The notes under the pieces are model-generated. The model saw only the letters and a program-made list of their open reading frames with translations. It searched no databases and had not been told where the DNA came from. From Leptodactylus fallax (taxonomy: Eukaryota > Chordata > Amphibia > Anura > Leptodactylidae), in the NCBI GenBank assembly GCA_947044405.1, contig CAMRHE010000156.1, positions 1,655,001-1,719,000 on the forward strand: a stretch of 64,000 bases of DNA, in the 5' to 3' direction. Positions 51,346 through 61,371 of this stretch are shown piece after piece. Position 1 is the first letter of the stretch, and every line of letters starts with the position of its first letter. Position numbers and translations under genes: made by a program.

Positions 51346-53035
51346 AAGAGGATCATCCATCCACCTCCCTAAGATCACTAGAAAGTTATCCTCAATCTCC
51401 TCAGGAACTGGCCTGTTTCTTCCTTTTTCTTTTCTCTACAGGCTTTTCCTTTCTCACACTACGAACACTGAACTGGCGGCCCTTCTACTGATCTCCGCCA
51501 CTCTCCAAGTCCCTCTGCTTGGAGCCCTCAAGAGACAACTGAACTGCTGTCTGCAGATTGTCTCTATGCCCATAACCTTGCACTTGCCGGCCTTAACCCC
51601 CGACCCCTTTACTGTTCAGTTTATAGTGATATATTACTTCTGCACTCCCTGGGCCTGTACCGGGGCTATAATGATTGGTTGCCACCGTCCCTATAGAGAT
51701 GACGGCTGAATTTTAAAATATCTTCCGGAATGTAAGAGGGCTGAATACCCCCAATAAGCCTAGCCAGATTATATACTTCCTACGAAAACAGAAACTCTGC
51801 ACGCCCATGCTCCAAGAGACACACTTCAAAACGGGGAAAAATCCATGTATGTCGGGAATGGACTTCCCCTCTTGTACGTATAGCACTTACCACAAGTCGG
51901 TTAGAGGAGTGAATATTCCGATCAACAAACACTTACCTTTTGCCCTAAAAGCACATATCTGCGATCTGGAGGAAAGGTAACTTTTCTTTAAGGCCACTAT
52001 AGGCAACTCTGTGTATACTCTAGATAACCTCTACTCTCCCAATAAGAACCAGGTTGCATGGATCACTCAAACTCTTGTAACCCTACAGAGCTTTACTGAA
52101 GGTATACTAATTGTCGAAGGTGATGTCAACTTATCTCTGAACCCTATTTTAGACTCTACTGGCCCCATTCCGAAATTTATAGACTTAGTTTCTGACTAAG
52201 ACATCGGTAAACATTCTTCTCTCTGTCCATGTTCCCATCTTGCGTTACAAGATTTGCTGAAAGGCGACTGGTGCTGGAGACTCAACGAGTCCTTAATAAG
52301 AGACCTGGCTCATGCCCATAGGGTTAGTATCTCTTTGCCTCAAATAAGTCTGCAGAAGTTTCTGACCCTATCCTATGGGACGCCCATAAAACTATCATAA
52401 GAGGGGAGCTCATATCCCTGGGTACCTATGTCAAAAAGACCAGACAGAAAAACCTAGACGCCATACTCTTTAAGATCTCCCAATTAGAAAGTATGTATAA
52501 AAAAATCCTTGGATCAATTAACTCTATCTGAACTCACCCAGATAAGGGAATGAGTTAAAGATATACTTAACTCTACATCTGCTAGGTTAGATCAGGCTTC
52601 TAGATGTAAATTTTATGCACATGGAGATAAGGAGAATAAACTAATGTCTGCCCTAATGTGTAAACAGAAAGAAAAATCCTTCATAAAAGAAATCTCACTA
52701 GAGAATCGTGGAATAGCTATATCCTCTGAAGTAATTGCAGAAGCCTTCCACGACTTCTATCACAAACTATACCATTCTATACCTGACGGTCTGATGATTA
52801 AATATTTTAAAACTTTTAAATCTATTTTACTAATCCACTTTACCTTCCTAATGTAGATTATGTAATTCTCTCTTGTAAGGGAACCACCTCCCAGCACAAT
52901 CAAAAGAAGCATTCATCACTATACTTCCCAAGGAAGGGAAGGACCCTACCTTATGTGGCAGGTATAGACCAATATCCCTGCTCAACACCGACCTAAAATG
53001 GTAGGCTAAAGCTCTAGCATTTTGACTGTCTGTCA

Positions 53036-53552
53036 AGACTCTCTTACCGGGCTTCCGGAGACCAATGGCTGGGGTCTTAGTGCAACAGGTAGCAGCTGGA
53101 AGCGGCGGTTAGCAGTAGTGAGCGGTAATAGCTGAGACTTTTAGTGCAGCGGTAGTAGCTGGGACTTGTAGTGCAGCGGTAGTAGCTGGGACTTGTAGTG
53201 CAGCGGTAGTAGCTGGGACTTGTAGTGCAGCGGTAGTAGCTGGGACTTGTAGTGCAGCGGTAGTAGCTGGGGCTTCATGCAGCAGTAGTAGCTGGAACCT
53301 TGCGGTGCAGTGGTAGTAGCTGGGACTTGCAGGGCAGCAGATGTATAGAACCGATTAGTAACAATGGATCCCAGCTCAAGGACTGATACAAGCTGGCTTC
53401 AACACAATACTCAGGCACTGAGTGATCAGGTGCAGGAGTTCAAATAATCAACAGGCAGGAACCAAGATGGCCACAGGCAGGAAACACACAAAACGCCATC
53501 TTACTAAGGGACTAGTACAGACAAAATAAAGAGTTCATCAAAATAAGATCCT
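53036..53552. repeat. Insertion with 27-bp minisatellite in L1
   Basis: About 520 bp starting TGTCAAGACTCTC and ending GATCCTGACA. The two ends share a TGTCARGAYCT inverted motif, so it may be a small LTR or DNA element. From about 53115 to 53340 it holds near-identical 27-bp units, GTAGTGCAGCGGTAGTAGCT plus GGGACTT. Confidence 0.7.
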
Positions 53553-53989
53553 GACACTCCTACTTTCCAAACTAATAGGCAAAGAACAAGCCAGCTTTGT
53601 CCCACACAGACAAGGCAGAGACAACACCTGGAGGATGATCAGACTCAACCCACCTAGTACTTATGGGCATCGATGCCTAGAAGGCATTTGACAGGGTCAG
53701 TTGGTCCTTCCTTAAGGCTACCCTACAGAGGAATTTCGAATTCTGGACACTTTTATTGACGCCATTCTTTTACTATACTGAGACCTACGTGCAATGATTA
53801 GAGCGAATGGCATACTCTTGCATCCTTTTAAAGTTAGCAATGGGACGAGACAAAGATGTCCCCTCTCCCCCTCACTGTTTATAATTGTGATGGAAACATT
53901 AATACAGAGAATTAGACAGGACCCTGCAATCCATGGTATCAGCATTGGCAATTATACCCATAAGACGGCAGCTTTTGTGTCCCTATTGA

Positions 53990-54185
53990 TATAGGGGGCT
54001 GAATACTTTAGCACGTCACACTTTTCATATTTTTATTTGATTAAAATTTTAAAAACCATGATTTTCGTTCCACTTAACAATTATCTGCTACTGTGTGTTG
54101 GTCTATCACTTAAAATACATTTAAGTTTGTGGTTATAAGGTGACATAATGTGAAAAAATTCACGGGGAATGAATACTTTTGCACT
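53990..54185. mobile_element. Tc1-1-family terminal fragment
   Basis: Matches the right inverted repeat of Tc1-1 (ACAATTATCTGCTACT, TGTTGGTCTATCACTTAAAA), ending GAATACTTTTGCACTG. Only one end is present; it lies in the L1 RT. Confidence 0.85.
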
Positions 54186-54502
54186 GAATACCAAGAGCAC
54201 ATTTTACTTTGGCTCCCCTCCACTGACTTTATCCCAAAAAGGGATGACCTTCCCACACTTCTCTCTGCTGCCAAACTGCTTATCCCTGTGTTCTGGCGGA
54301 ACACCAAACCTCTCGATCACTGGACTAACAAGGTCAATTAACAAAGTCAAGTTGTGTAGACTTGAGGAACTGTTCCACTGGAATAACATGTCAAGGGAAG
54401 CCTTCCTCAAAACCTGGTCCCCCTAGCTACACCACAGACAGTCCCTCTCATAATATTTTTAAAAAGTCTAATGCATGCCTCTAGACAATCCATTCCTCTT
54501 TC

Positions 54503-55302
54503 CAGTGGCGTAACTAGGAATGGCTGGGCCCCAAGGCAAACATTTGACATGGGCCCCCCCCGAACCGCCCCCTCCAAAAAAAAACTACTTTCCCGCGCAC
54601 ATTATTATGTGCCATAGTGGCCCCTGCACACAGTATTATGCCCCATAGTGGCCCTTGCACACAGTATTATGCTTCATAGTGGCCCCTGCACATAGTATTA
54701 TGTCCCATAGTTGCCTCTGCACACAGTATTATGCCCCATGGTGGCCCCTGCACACAGTATTATGTCCCATAATGGCCCCTTCACATAGTATTATGCCCCA
54801 TTGTGAACCACCCATGAACAATTATTATACTCTGGGGTCTTTTCAGACCCCAGAGTATAATGATCGGAGACCAAGGGCAGGATAGCAAAATAAAAAAACA
54901 ATGCTAATTATCTGTTCCTCGCTCTGGTCCACTCACTGCTACTTCGGCCTTCTTCAATGTTGAACCAGGCCGGCGTCATTTGATCCAGGCCGGCGTCGCG
55001 ACGCAAAAGGATGTCTGAAAAGACCCCGGAGTATAATGAAGGCAGTGATTGTGGGGTTCGGCCTGCGGCCTCACTTACCGATCCCTGCTACTGCTTACAG
55101 CCGCCTCCGCAGAATGGGAAGCGCAGACGGCCGTGAGCAGGACCCCGGGGATCGGTAAGTATATAGAGCACGTTACCTGCTGGAGTTACTCCAGCAGGTA
55201 ACGGCCTATTAAAAAAAGCAGCATCGGGGGACTGCGGGTCCCCCTAATGTCCTGGGCCCTGTGGCAGCCGCTACCACTGCTACCCCGGTAGTTACGCCCC
55301 TG
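54503..55302. mobile_element. hAT-5, short non-autonomous hAT
   Basis: TIRs CAGTGGCGTAACTAGG (left) and CAGGGGCGTAACTACC (right, read inward). Duplications CCTCTTTC (54495-54502) and CCTCCATC (55303-55310) agree at 6 of 8. It contains a 31-bp-type minisatellite (54600-54830), a hairpin CTCTGGGGTC...GACCCCAGAG near 54830-54858, and ATTAC-type right part ending CCCCGGTAGTTACGCC. Interior homologous to 59560-60360. Confidence 0.9.
54600..54830. repeat. 31-bp minisatellite in hAT-5
   Basis: About seven copies of CATAGTGGCCCCTGCACACA plus GTATTATGCCC. Confidence 0.9.
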
Positions 55303-55310
55303 CCTCCATC

Positions 55311-55455
55311 TCACATATGCTTTATGCAGTGGTGAACCTCTTTGCTGCCTGAGGCGGACTATAGAAAGACACCCCCCCCCAAAAAAAAAAAATTGAGTTT
55401 ACATGCTACTAGCTTCACACGCTGTTATCATCGCACATTTTTTTTTTTTTTTTCC
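55311..55455. other. Spacer with C-, A- and T-runs
   Basis: AGTGGTGAACCTCTTTGCTG and CTGAGGCGG wording suggests another hAT-like remnant. C, A and T homopolymers follow up to the LINE start. No gene. Confidence 0.35.
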
Positions 55456-55790
55456 AAGATGGCGCCACTGGCGTGGCAGCCTGTTACAGCATAAGGGGCA
55501 TTGCACTATGAAGAACCATATGAGGACTTGGAATTGGACCTTTGTGATACTTTTTGTTTGTTTTATTGTGCTTTCATGGGAACTATTGTGTCTGCAGATC
55601 CTGCATGTGGCCAGGATTCTTTTATCTACTCCAGGGATGAACTGTTGCAGCTTAGAGACACAGCAGGGCTGCTGCTAATAGATCAGACATCCCCCAAGAA
55701 CTGTGGAGAAAGAAAAGAAGGGGGTGTAGAGCTGGAGCCCTTGGGAGGATTAGAAGGAGACGTTTTAGACCAGCTCTCCCCTCCATCTTT

Positions 55791-58300
55791 ATGGGCAATG
55801 TGAGATCTCTTGCAAACAAGATGGACGAACTGACGGCGCTCACCAGGCATCATCAGGCGTTTCGGGAGTGTAGCATGATGCTGCTTACAGAGACTTGGCT
55901 CACTGAAGTTACTCCGGACACTCTTGTCTCCTTGGATGGCTTTAAACTCCTTCGGGCGGACAGGACAAGGGACATCAGTAAGTGGAAAGGAGGAGGGCAG
56001 GGCGATATTTTTGAATGGTAGATGGTGTAACCCTAGGCACATTGTGATTAAGGAGAAAACTTGCTGTAAGGACATTGAACTATTAGATGTGAGCATGTGA
56101 CCCCCCTCTGCGAAAGCTGACGCTGCCTCTGAGGTCCTACAAGCCACGGTGAGCCAGTTGCAGTTGCTACAATCCCCAGGCCCTCCTTCTTTTGTCTGGA
56201 GACTTCAACCATGTCTCTCCATCATCCACACTGCCCAGTCTCACACAGTATGTAACCTGCCACACAAGAGACAACAAAACATTGAACTTGTTCTTTGCTA
56301 ATGTGAGGGAGGCATATAACTCATCAGCCCTACCGCCCATGGGAAGATCGGATCACAACCTAGTGCATCTCCGACCTGTGTATAAGCCACTTGTACATAG
56401 TAAACCAGCTGTCACCCGCACAGTGAGGATATGGTGTAAGGAGAGTGATGAGGCTCTGAGGGACTGTTCTGACACAACCGCATGGGAAGTGCTGCAGGAT
56501 TCTTATGGAGAAGATGCAAAAGGACTCACACACTGCATAATGGACTACATTAATTTTTGTGTGGACAACACAGTACCCACAAAAGTGGTGAGGTGTTTCT
56601 CTAACAACAAACCATGGATTAATTCTGATATAAAAACACTACTTAAGGAGAAAAAGATGGCATTCAAGACAAAAGATAAGGAGGGGCTGAGGGAGGTACA
56701 GAATGAGCTTAGGCATGAAAAAGCCAATTATAAAAATAAAATGGAAAAGCAAATGAAAAGAAAAGACATAAAGGGAGTCTGGGATGGGCTTAAGTCATAG
56801 ACAGTCTGTCTCCCAGATAGAGGCAGATGTTAATTGGCTTAACGAACTAAATCTATCCTTCAATAGATTTGATCACACACCAGCTCCTCCCACCCCAGCA
56901 TGTCCTTCAGTTCCCCCTACCAGAATGACTTCACCCCCTGCGGCTACTTCCCACCAGACCAGTAAATCCAGAAATCCGTCTTTATCTGACCACAGTCTGA
57001 CCTTCACACGTGCCCAGGTGAGGAAGGAGATGAAAAAGATCAAGGTGGGGAAAGCCGCAGGGCCAGATGACATCAGTGCAAGGCTAATTAAGACTTTTGG
57101 GGAGAGGCTGTGTGGTATTATAACATATATGTTTAATATGAGCCTGAAGCTGGAAATAGACCCTGAATTAGGGAAATCTTCTTGTGTGGTACTGGTTCCA
57201 AAGAAACCTCATCTTATGGACCTCAATGACTATAGACCTGTAGCATTGACATCCCACTTGATGAAGATCTTAGAGAGATTGGTTCTCACACATCTCCACC
57301 CTCTAGTGAGCCCCGCTATGGACCCTCTCCAGTTTGCGTATCGGCCAGGCATTGGGTTGGATGATGCCATCATCCAACTTCTGCACAGGACTCTTTCTCA
57401 CCTGGAAAAACCAGGGAACACGGTGAGAATAATGTGCTTTGATTTAATCAGTGCTTTTAACACCATACAGCCAGGGCTACTGAGAGACAAGCTGGCTCTT
57501 GCTGGAGTGGACCACCTAGACTACCTCACAAACCGACCTCAGTATGTGAGAGCCCGGAACTGTGTGTCAGATACCATGATCTGTAATACGGGGGCACCTC
57601 AGGGTACAGTTCTTGCCCCTTTCCTCTTCACACTGTACACTGCAGATTTTAGATGCAACTCATCTAGCTGCTACCTACAGAAGTATTCTGATGACTCTGC
57701 AATAGTAGGCCTCATCACAGAAGATGACAGGGAGTACAGAGAACTGAATCGGGATTTTGTGGACTGGTGCCAGCGGAACCACCTGAAGATTAACACTGGG
57801 AAGTCCAAGGAGATGGTGGTGGACTTCCATAAATGCAGATGCCCTCCTAAACCAGTGGATGGGCATTGAGATTGTCAACACCTATAAGTACCTAGGTGTG
57901 CCCCTTAATAATAAGCTGGACTGGGCAGATCACATGGAGGCTGAGAGCCTTTGGAGTCCAGGGGACTTTTTTCAACTCAGTAGTAGCATCAGCCATCTTC
58001 TTCGGAGTGGCCTGCTGGGGGAGCAGTATATCAACCAGGGATAGAAATAAACGTGACAAGCTGATTAGAAGGTCTAGCTCTGTCCTGGGGAGCCCACTGG
58101 ATCCAGTGCAGGTTGTGGCTGACAGAAGGATACTGTCCGTGGTGAGCTCCATGCGGGAGAATAAGTCCCATCTCATGCATGAGACCGTGATAGCGCTGGG
58201 CAGTACTGTCAGTGACCAACTGCTTCACCTTAAGTGTGAGAAGGAGCACTATCGGAAGTCTTTCCTCCCCGCTGCGGTTAGACTGTACAACCGACACTGA
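55791..58300 (+). pseudogene. L2/Rex-like LINE endonuclease-RT protein
   Basis: Endonuclease: GNVRSLANKMDELTAL, MMLLTETWL (catalytic E), FKLLRADR, then a gap with stops, SGDFNHVS (from about 56192) and GRSDHNLVHL (terminal DH). RT from 56784: KVGKAAGPDDISARLI, LVPKKPHLMDLNDYRPVAL, DPLQFAYRPG, CFDLISAFNTIQPGLL, NTGAPQGTVLAPFLFTLYT and LQKYSDDSAIVG (YSDD box). A few codons are missing before DYLTNRPQYV. A frameshift near 57865 leads to NTYKYLGVPLNNKLDW; after another, VVASAIFFGVACWG and FLPAAVRLYNRH end the protein at 58300. At least five lesions. Confidence 0.88.
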
Positions 58301-58504
58301 CCTAAGCGGTAATCAGTCCATACAAAGAACTAAAATATCTTTCTCTTGTGATATCCCCCCCCCCCCCCCCCCCCCGCTACTTCTTATCTGTCTGTCTGCT
58401 ATCAATGAAATGCATCTACCTTGGAACATTCTTGTATATGTTGTATTTGTATTGCTTATCTTTGCTGCTATAACATACTGAATTTCCCCATGGTGGGACT
58501 ATTA

Positions 58505-58507
58505 AAG

Positions 58508-58540
<33 letters not shown>

Positions 58541-58563
58541 ATTATTATTATTATTATTATTAT
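58505..58563 (+). repeat. (ATT)n LINE tail
   Basis: About 18 ATT/TTA units with one AAT interruption; the 3' microsatellite of the LINE. Confidence 0.95.
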
Positions 58564-58674
58564 ACACAATACACAAAGTTATAAAACAGTTTTTAAAAAT
58601 TCTTCTTACTGCATTACTTCAGTATCAGATCAACAACACGGCATTAACAATGACAATAACTTCACACATCTTCT

Positions 58675-58815
58675 GCTTGGTGGATGGACGAGCCCACGTG
58701 GCCCCCATTCTCTATAATAGGAGTGCTGCAGATAGCTGAGTACTGTACTTCGGCTGTCTTTGGCACTCCCATTGAAGTGAATGAGAGCCACGTAGGTTCG
58801 TCCATCCACCAAGCG
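58675..58815. repeat. Fold-back repeat GGTGGATGGACGA
   Basis: CTTGGTGGATGGACGAGCC and CGTCCATCCACCAAG are inverted ends about 140 bp apart; CCACGTGG and CCACGTAGG lie just inside. The centre contains GCACTCCCATTGAAGTGAATG. A small MITE-like element. Confidence 0.75.
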
Positions 58816-58929
58816 ACACACCTATATTAAACCGCAGCCAGGCTGAATTCCCACCCAGTGGGGGGAAAAACCCAATTCTCAAGCTCAGTGGGGGTCTCAG
58901 CAGACAGACCCCCATCACTCAGGTATTTA

Positions 58930-60361
58930 TCCTCTATCATTTAGGTGAATACAGGGCAGTAACATTTTGTGACTTACAGGTGACTTAACTGACTAATCCT
59001 TCACATTTCCATTCTCTTCCCTTTGGACCACCATGACCCCTTCTTCCAGCTGTGACTTGTCTCTGTAAAGTTTACAACACAGACATCTTTGGCTCCTCAC
59101 TTTTCCAGGCATCCAACCCACATTGTCCTCACCTGCACACCCATCCTGCTGCTACCCCCAATTATAAAATATATGATATAACCCCCCATAATCCCAAGTG
59201 CATCTTTATATTAATAATGTCCGTGTGTACCCTGTATAAATAGTGCCCCTTATTTATAATGCCCCAGGTGTTAACTAATTAAAAGGTTTTCCAGGTCATT
59301 AATAAACTAATCAGTGGGGCTCAAAAACCCAGGACCCCTACTGATCAGCTGTTTGAATGGTACCTGTGTAAGCGCTGTGACCGCTTCTCTGTTTACATAG
59401 TGTCATTCATCTCATAGTGGCCATGTACAGTATGTAACTACAGCCTCGTCCTATATATGTCTATGTGACAAGGCTGTAATTACATCACACAGTCACTATA
59501 AATAGACAGCATGTGATATAAACAGGCGCCATAGCCCCTGTTTATTATGCCCCATTTATACACACTATAATGTTCCACAGCAGCCCCTGCACAAAGTATT
59601 ACACAGTACTATGGTCCGCAACGGCCGCTGCACACTATATTATGGCCCGCAGCGGCCCCTGCACACTGTATTATGGCCCGCAGTGGCCTCTGCACACTAT
59701 TATGGCCCACAGTGGCCCCTGCACATGGTATTATGCCCCGCAGCGGCCCCTGCACACGGTATTATGCTCCATAGTGGCCACTGCACACAGTATTATACTC
59801 CATAGTGGCCCCTGCACACGGTATTATGCTCCATAGTGGCCCTTGCACACAGTATTATGCTCCATAGTGGCTCCTGCACACAGTATTATGCTCCATAGTG
59901 GCCCTGCACATGATATTATGCTCCATAGTGGCCCCTGCACATGGTATTATGCTCCATATTGGCCCCTGCACATGGTATTATCCTCCATAGTGGCTCCTGC
60001 ACACAGTATTATGCTCCATAGTGGCCCCTGCACACGATATTATGCTCCATAGTGACCCCTGCACATGGTATTATGCTCCATATTGGCCCCTGCACATGGT
60101 ATTATCCTCCATAGTGGCCCCTGCACACAGTATTATGCCCCATAGTGGCCCACCCATGAACTATTATTATACTCTGGGGTTTTTTCAGACCCCAGAGTAT
60201 GATGATCGGAGACCCAGGGGAGGATAGAAACATAAAAAAACAATGCTACTTACCTGTTCCTCGCTCCGGTCCACTCCCTGCTACTTGGGCCTTCTTCAAT
60301 GTTGGACCAGGCCGGCGTCACGTGATCCGGGCCGGCGTCGTGACGCAAAAGGACGTCGGCT
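58930..60361. mobile_element. hAT-4 fragment (left part), cut by Gypsy-D
   Basis: 58935-59560 is homologous to 5010-5640 of hAT-1 (AGGTGAATACAGGGCAGTAA, CACAGACATCTTTGGCTCC). 59560-60361 is homologous to hAT-5 (minisatellite, CAGACCCCAGAGTATGATGA hairpin, CpG-rich GGCCGGCGTC block). No left TIR is recognisable. The right end would lie beyond Gypsy-D and the window. The combination of hAT-1-type and hAT-5-type parts is a chimera of the two subfamilies. Confidence 0.7.
59570..60165. repeat. 31-bp minisatellite in hAT-4
   Basis: About 19 copies of CCATAGTGGCCCCTGCACAC plus AGTATTATGCT with few changes. Frames such as HSIMLHSGPC are artefacts. Confidence 0.95.
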
Positions 60362-60863
60362 TGTGAACCGAGAGCAAGGCAGGTGGTTTGGACTCCGCAA
60401 CCAGAAATGAACGCACACGCGGTAGTTCAAGAAAAGAATATATATTTACTATACGTTAATATAGGCTATTTGAAGGTAAAATGACAGGGATAAAGACAAG
60501 CAAAATATACAATATAGCATGAACAATTTCAAGGCAAATTCTGCAATGGTTTCTACTTTTACTCTGTCCACTTCGGGGGTGGGGGCACTGAATGAAAAAT
60601 ATACTAAAAAATACCCCTAACGGGCCCCGGCACCACTTTGGGGGGCCCCCCCCTCCCCCGGGGGGGGGGGGGGGGGCGCGGTGGGGGGGGGGGGGGGGGG
60701 GGGGGGGGGCGGGGGGGCCCTTTTTTTTTGGGGGGGGGGGCCCCCCCCCTGTGTTTTGGGGGTGGGGGGGGGGGGGGGGCCTTTTTTAGGGGGGGGGGGG
60801 GATGGGAGGGTAGTTTTATAGCGGGTGGTTCCCCGCGGGGCGGGGGGGGGGCGGGGGGGTTCT

Positions 60864-60894
<31 letters not shown>

Positions 60895-61350
60895 TAGCAG
60901 GTGCTGTCCAATACATCAACAGCACTGCGAGTCTCTATCTGTGGTAACCATATACACAGTCACAATGTCAGTCTCACTGATCAGCCACTGAGCACAGTTC
61001 CTTTCACGTGGACTCACTAGACCTGTTGTCTCTTTACACTCTGTTTGTCTCTGGATCAAGATACAGCTTAGCTGTACAGAAAAATATCCACACCAGTTCA
61101 ACACAGCACAGACACCTGTCTTCTCTCTTGCCAAGATGGCTGCTGCTCTCTGTCTCGTCACTTCCTGCTTCTCTACTCACACTCTGTCTGCAGAACAGGC
61201 AGGCTGACATAAAAGGGGGGGTCTCACTCCAGCATCATGTCACAATTACAATGGCTGCTGTCTTAAAGGAACAGAATCACAGAAATACATTCACCATTAA
61301 CAATTTATACAGACAAATGAAGCTTAGGACAACATTGGCTGTCTCTTACA
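60362..61350 (-). repeat. 3' LTR of Gypsy-D
   Basis: In element orientation starts TGTAAGAGACAGCC and ends CGGTTCACA. 989 bp, of which about 255 bp is an anomalous G-run (60640-60896). TSD not testable because the other LTR is outside. Confidence 0.8.
60640..60896. repeat. G-homopolymer-dominated tract
   Basis: About 250 bp that is mostly G with short C and T blocks, inside an otherwise normal LTR. ORFs here (poly-G/poly-P) are meaningless. Either a G-rich repeat or a base-calling/assembly artefact. Confidence 0.9.
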
Positions 61351-61371
61351 TATTCCCCCCCACTTTAAGAT
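61351..61371 (-). other. Polypurine tract of Gypsy-D
   Basis: On the minus strand TCTTAAAGTGGGGGGGAATA immediately precedes the LTR start TGTAAG. The pol stop codon TAA lies within it. Confidence 0.8.

Larger units (their letters stand above)
51715..54430 (+). pseudogene. L1 ORF2: endonuclease and RT, degenerate
   Basis: Endonuclease remnants: VRGLNTPNKPSQI, PMLQETHFKTGK (catalytic E), NLYSPNKNQVAW and ILIVEGDVNLSL (expected GDFN, changed). The linker SALMCKQKEKSFIKEISLE follows near 52644. [13 protein letters not shown] near 52965, then, after the 53036-53552 insertion, GKEQASFVPHRQGRDNT and GTRQRCPLSPSLFIIVMETL. The YADD box is lost where the Tc1 fragment is inserted (53990). The C-terminal part is KVKLCRLEELFHWNNMS. 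At least ten stops or frameshifts. Confidence 0.75.
41346..54494 (+). mobile_element. L1-type LINE, degenerate and multiply interrupted
   Basis: The pieces are 41346-41683, 50538-53035, 53553-53989 and 54190-54494. Removing hAT-3 joins DSEEEDMTF to SGVLLLSQNF in one frame, which shows that the flanks were once contiguous. ORF1 and ORF2 motifs follow in L1 order (ORF1 C-terminal domain, APE-type endonuclease, RT, C-terminal part). Many stops and frameshifts make it old. The 3' part is cut by hAT-5 at 54503. The 5' boundary is approximate. Confidence 0.75.
55456..58563 (+). mobile_element. L2/Rex-like (CR1 group) LINE with (ATT)n tail
   Basis: Starts near CCAAGATGGCGCC, a YY1-type motif often seen at LINE 5' ends. 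One long endonuclease-RT ORF is decayed. The 3' end has TGAATTTCCCCATGGTGGG then ATTAAAGGTTATTATT repeats, a microsatellite tail typical of this group. A poly-C run (58357-58375) lies in the 3' UTR. The clade assignment (L2 or Rex1) is not certain. Confidence 0.8.

Noticed and set aside
59570..60227. Repeated-motif ORFs (HSIMLHSGPC-type)
   Set aside because: The 31-bp minisatellite unit is not a multiple of three, and open frames arise from the repeat composition.
60592..60991. Glycine- and proline-rich ORFs
   Set aside because: They are translations of a G-homopolymer tract and change with any single-base error.
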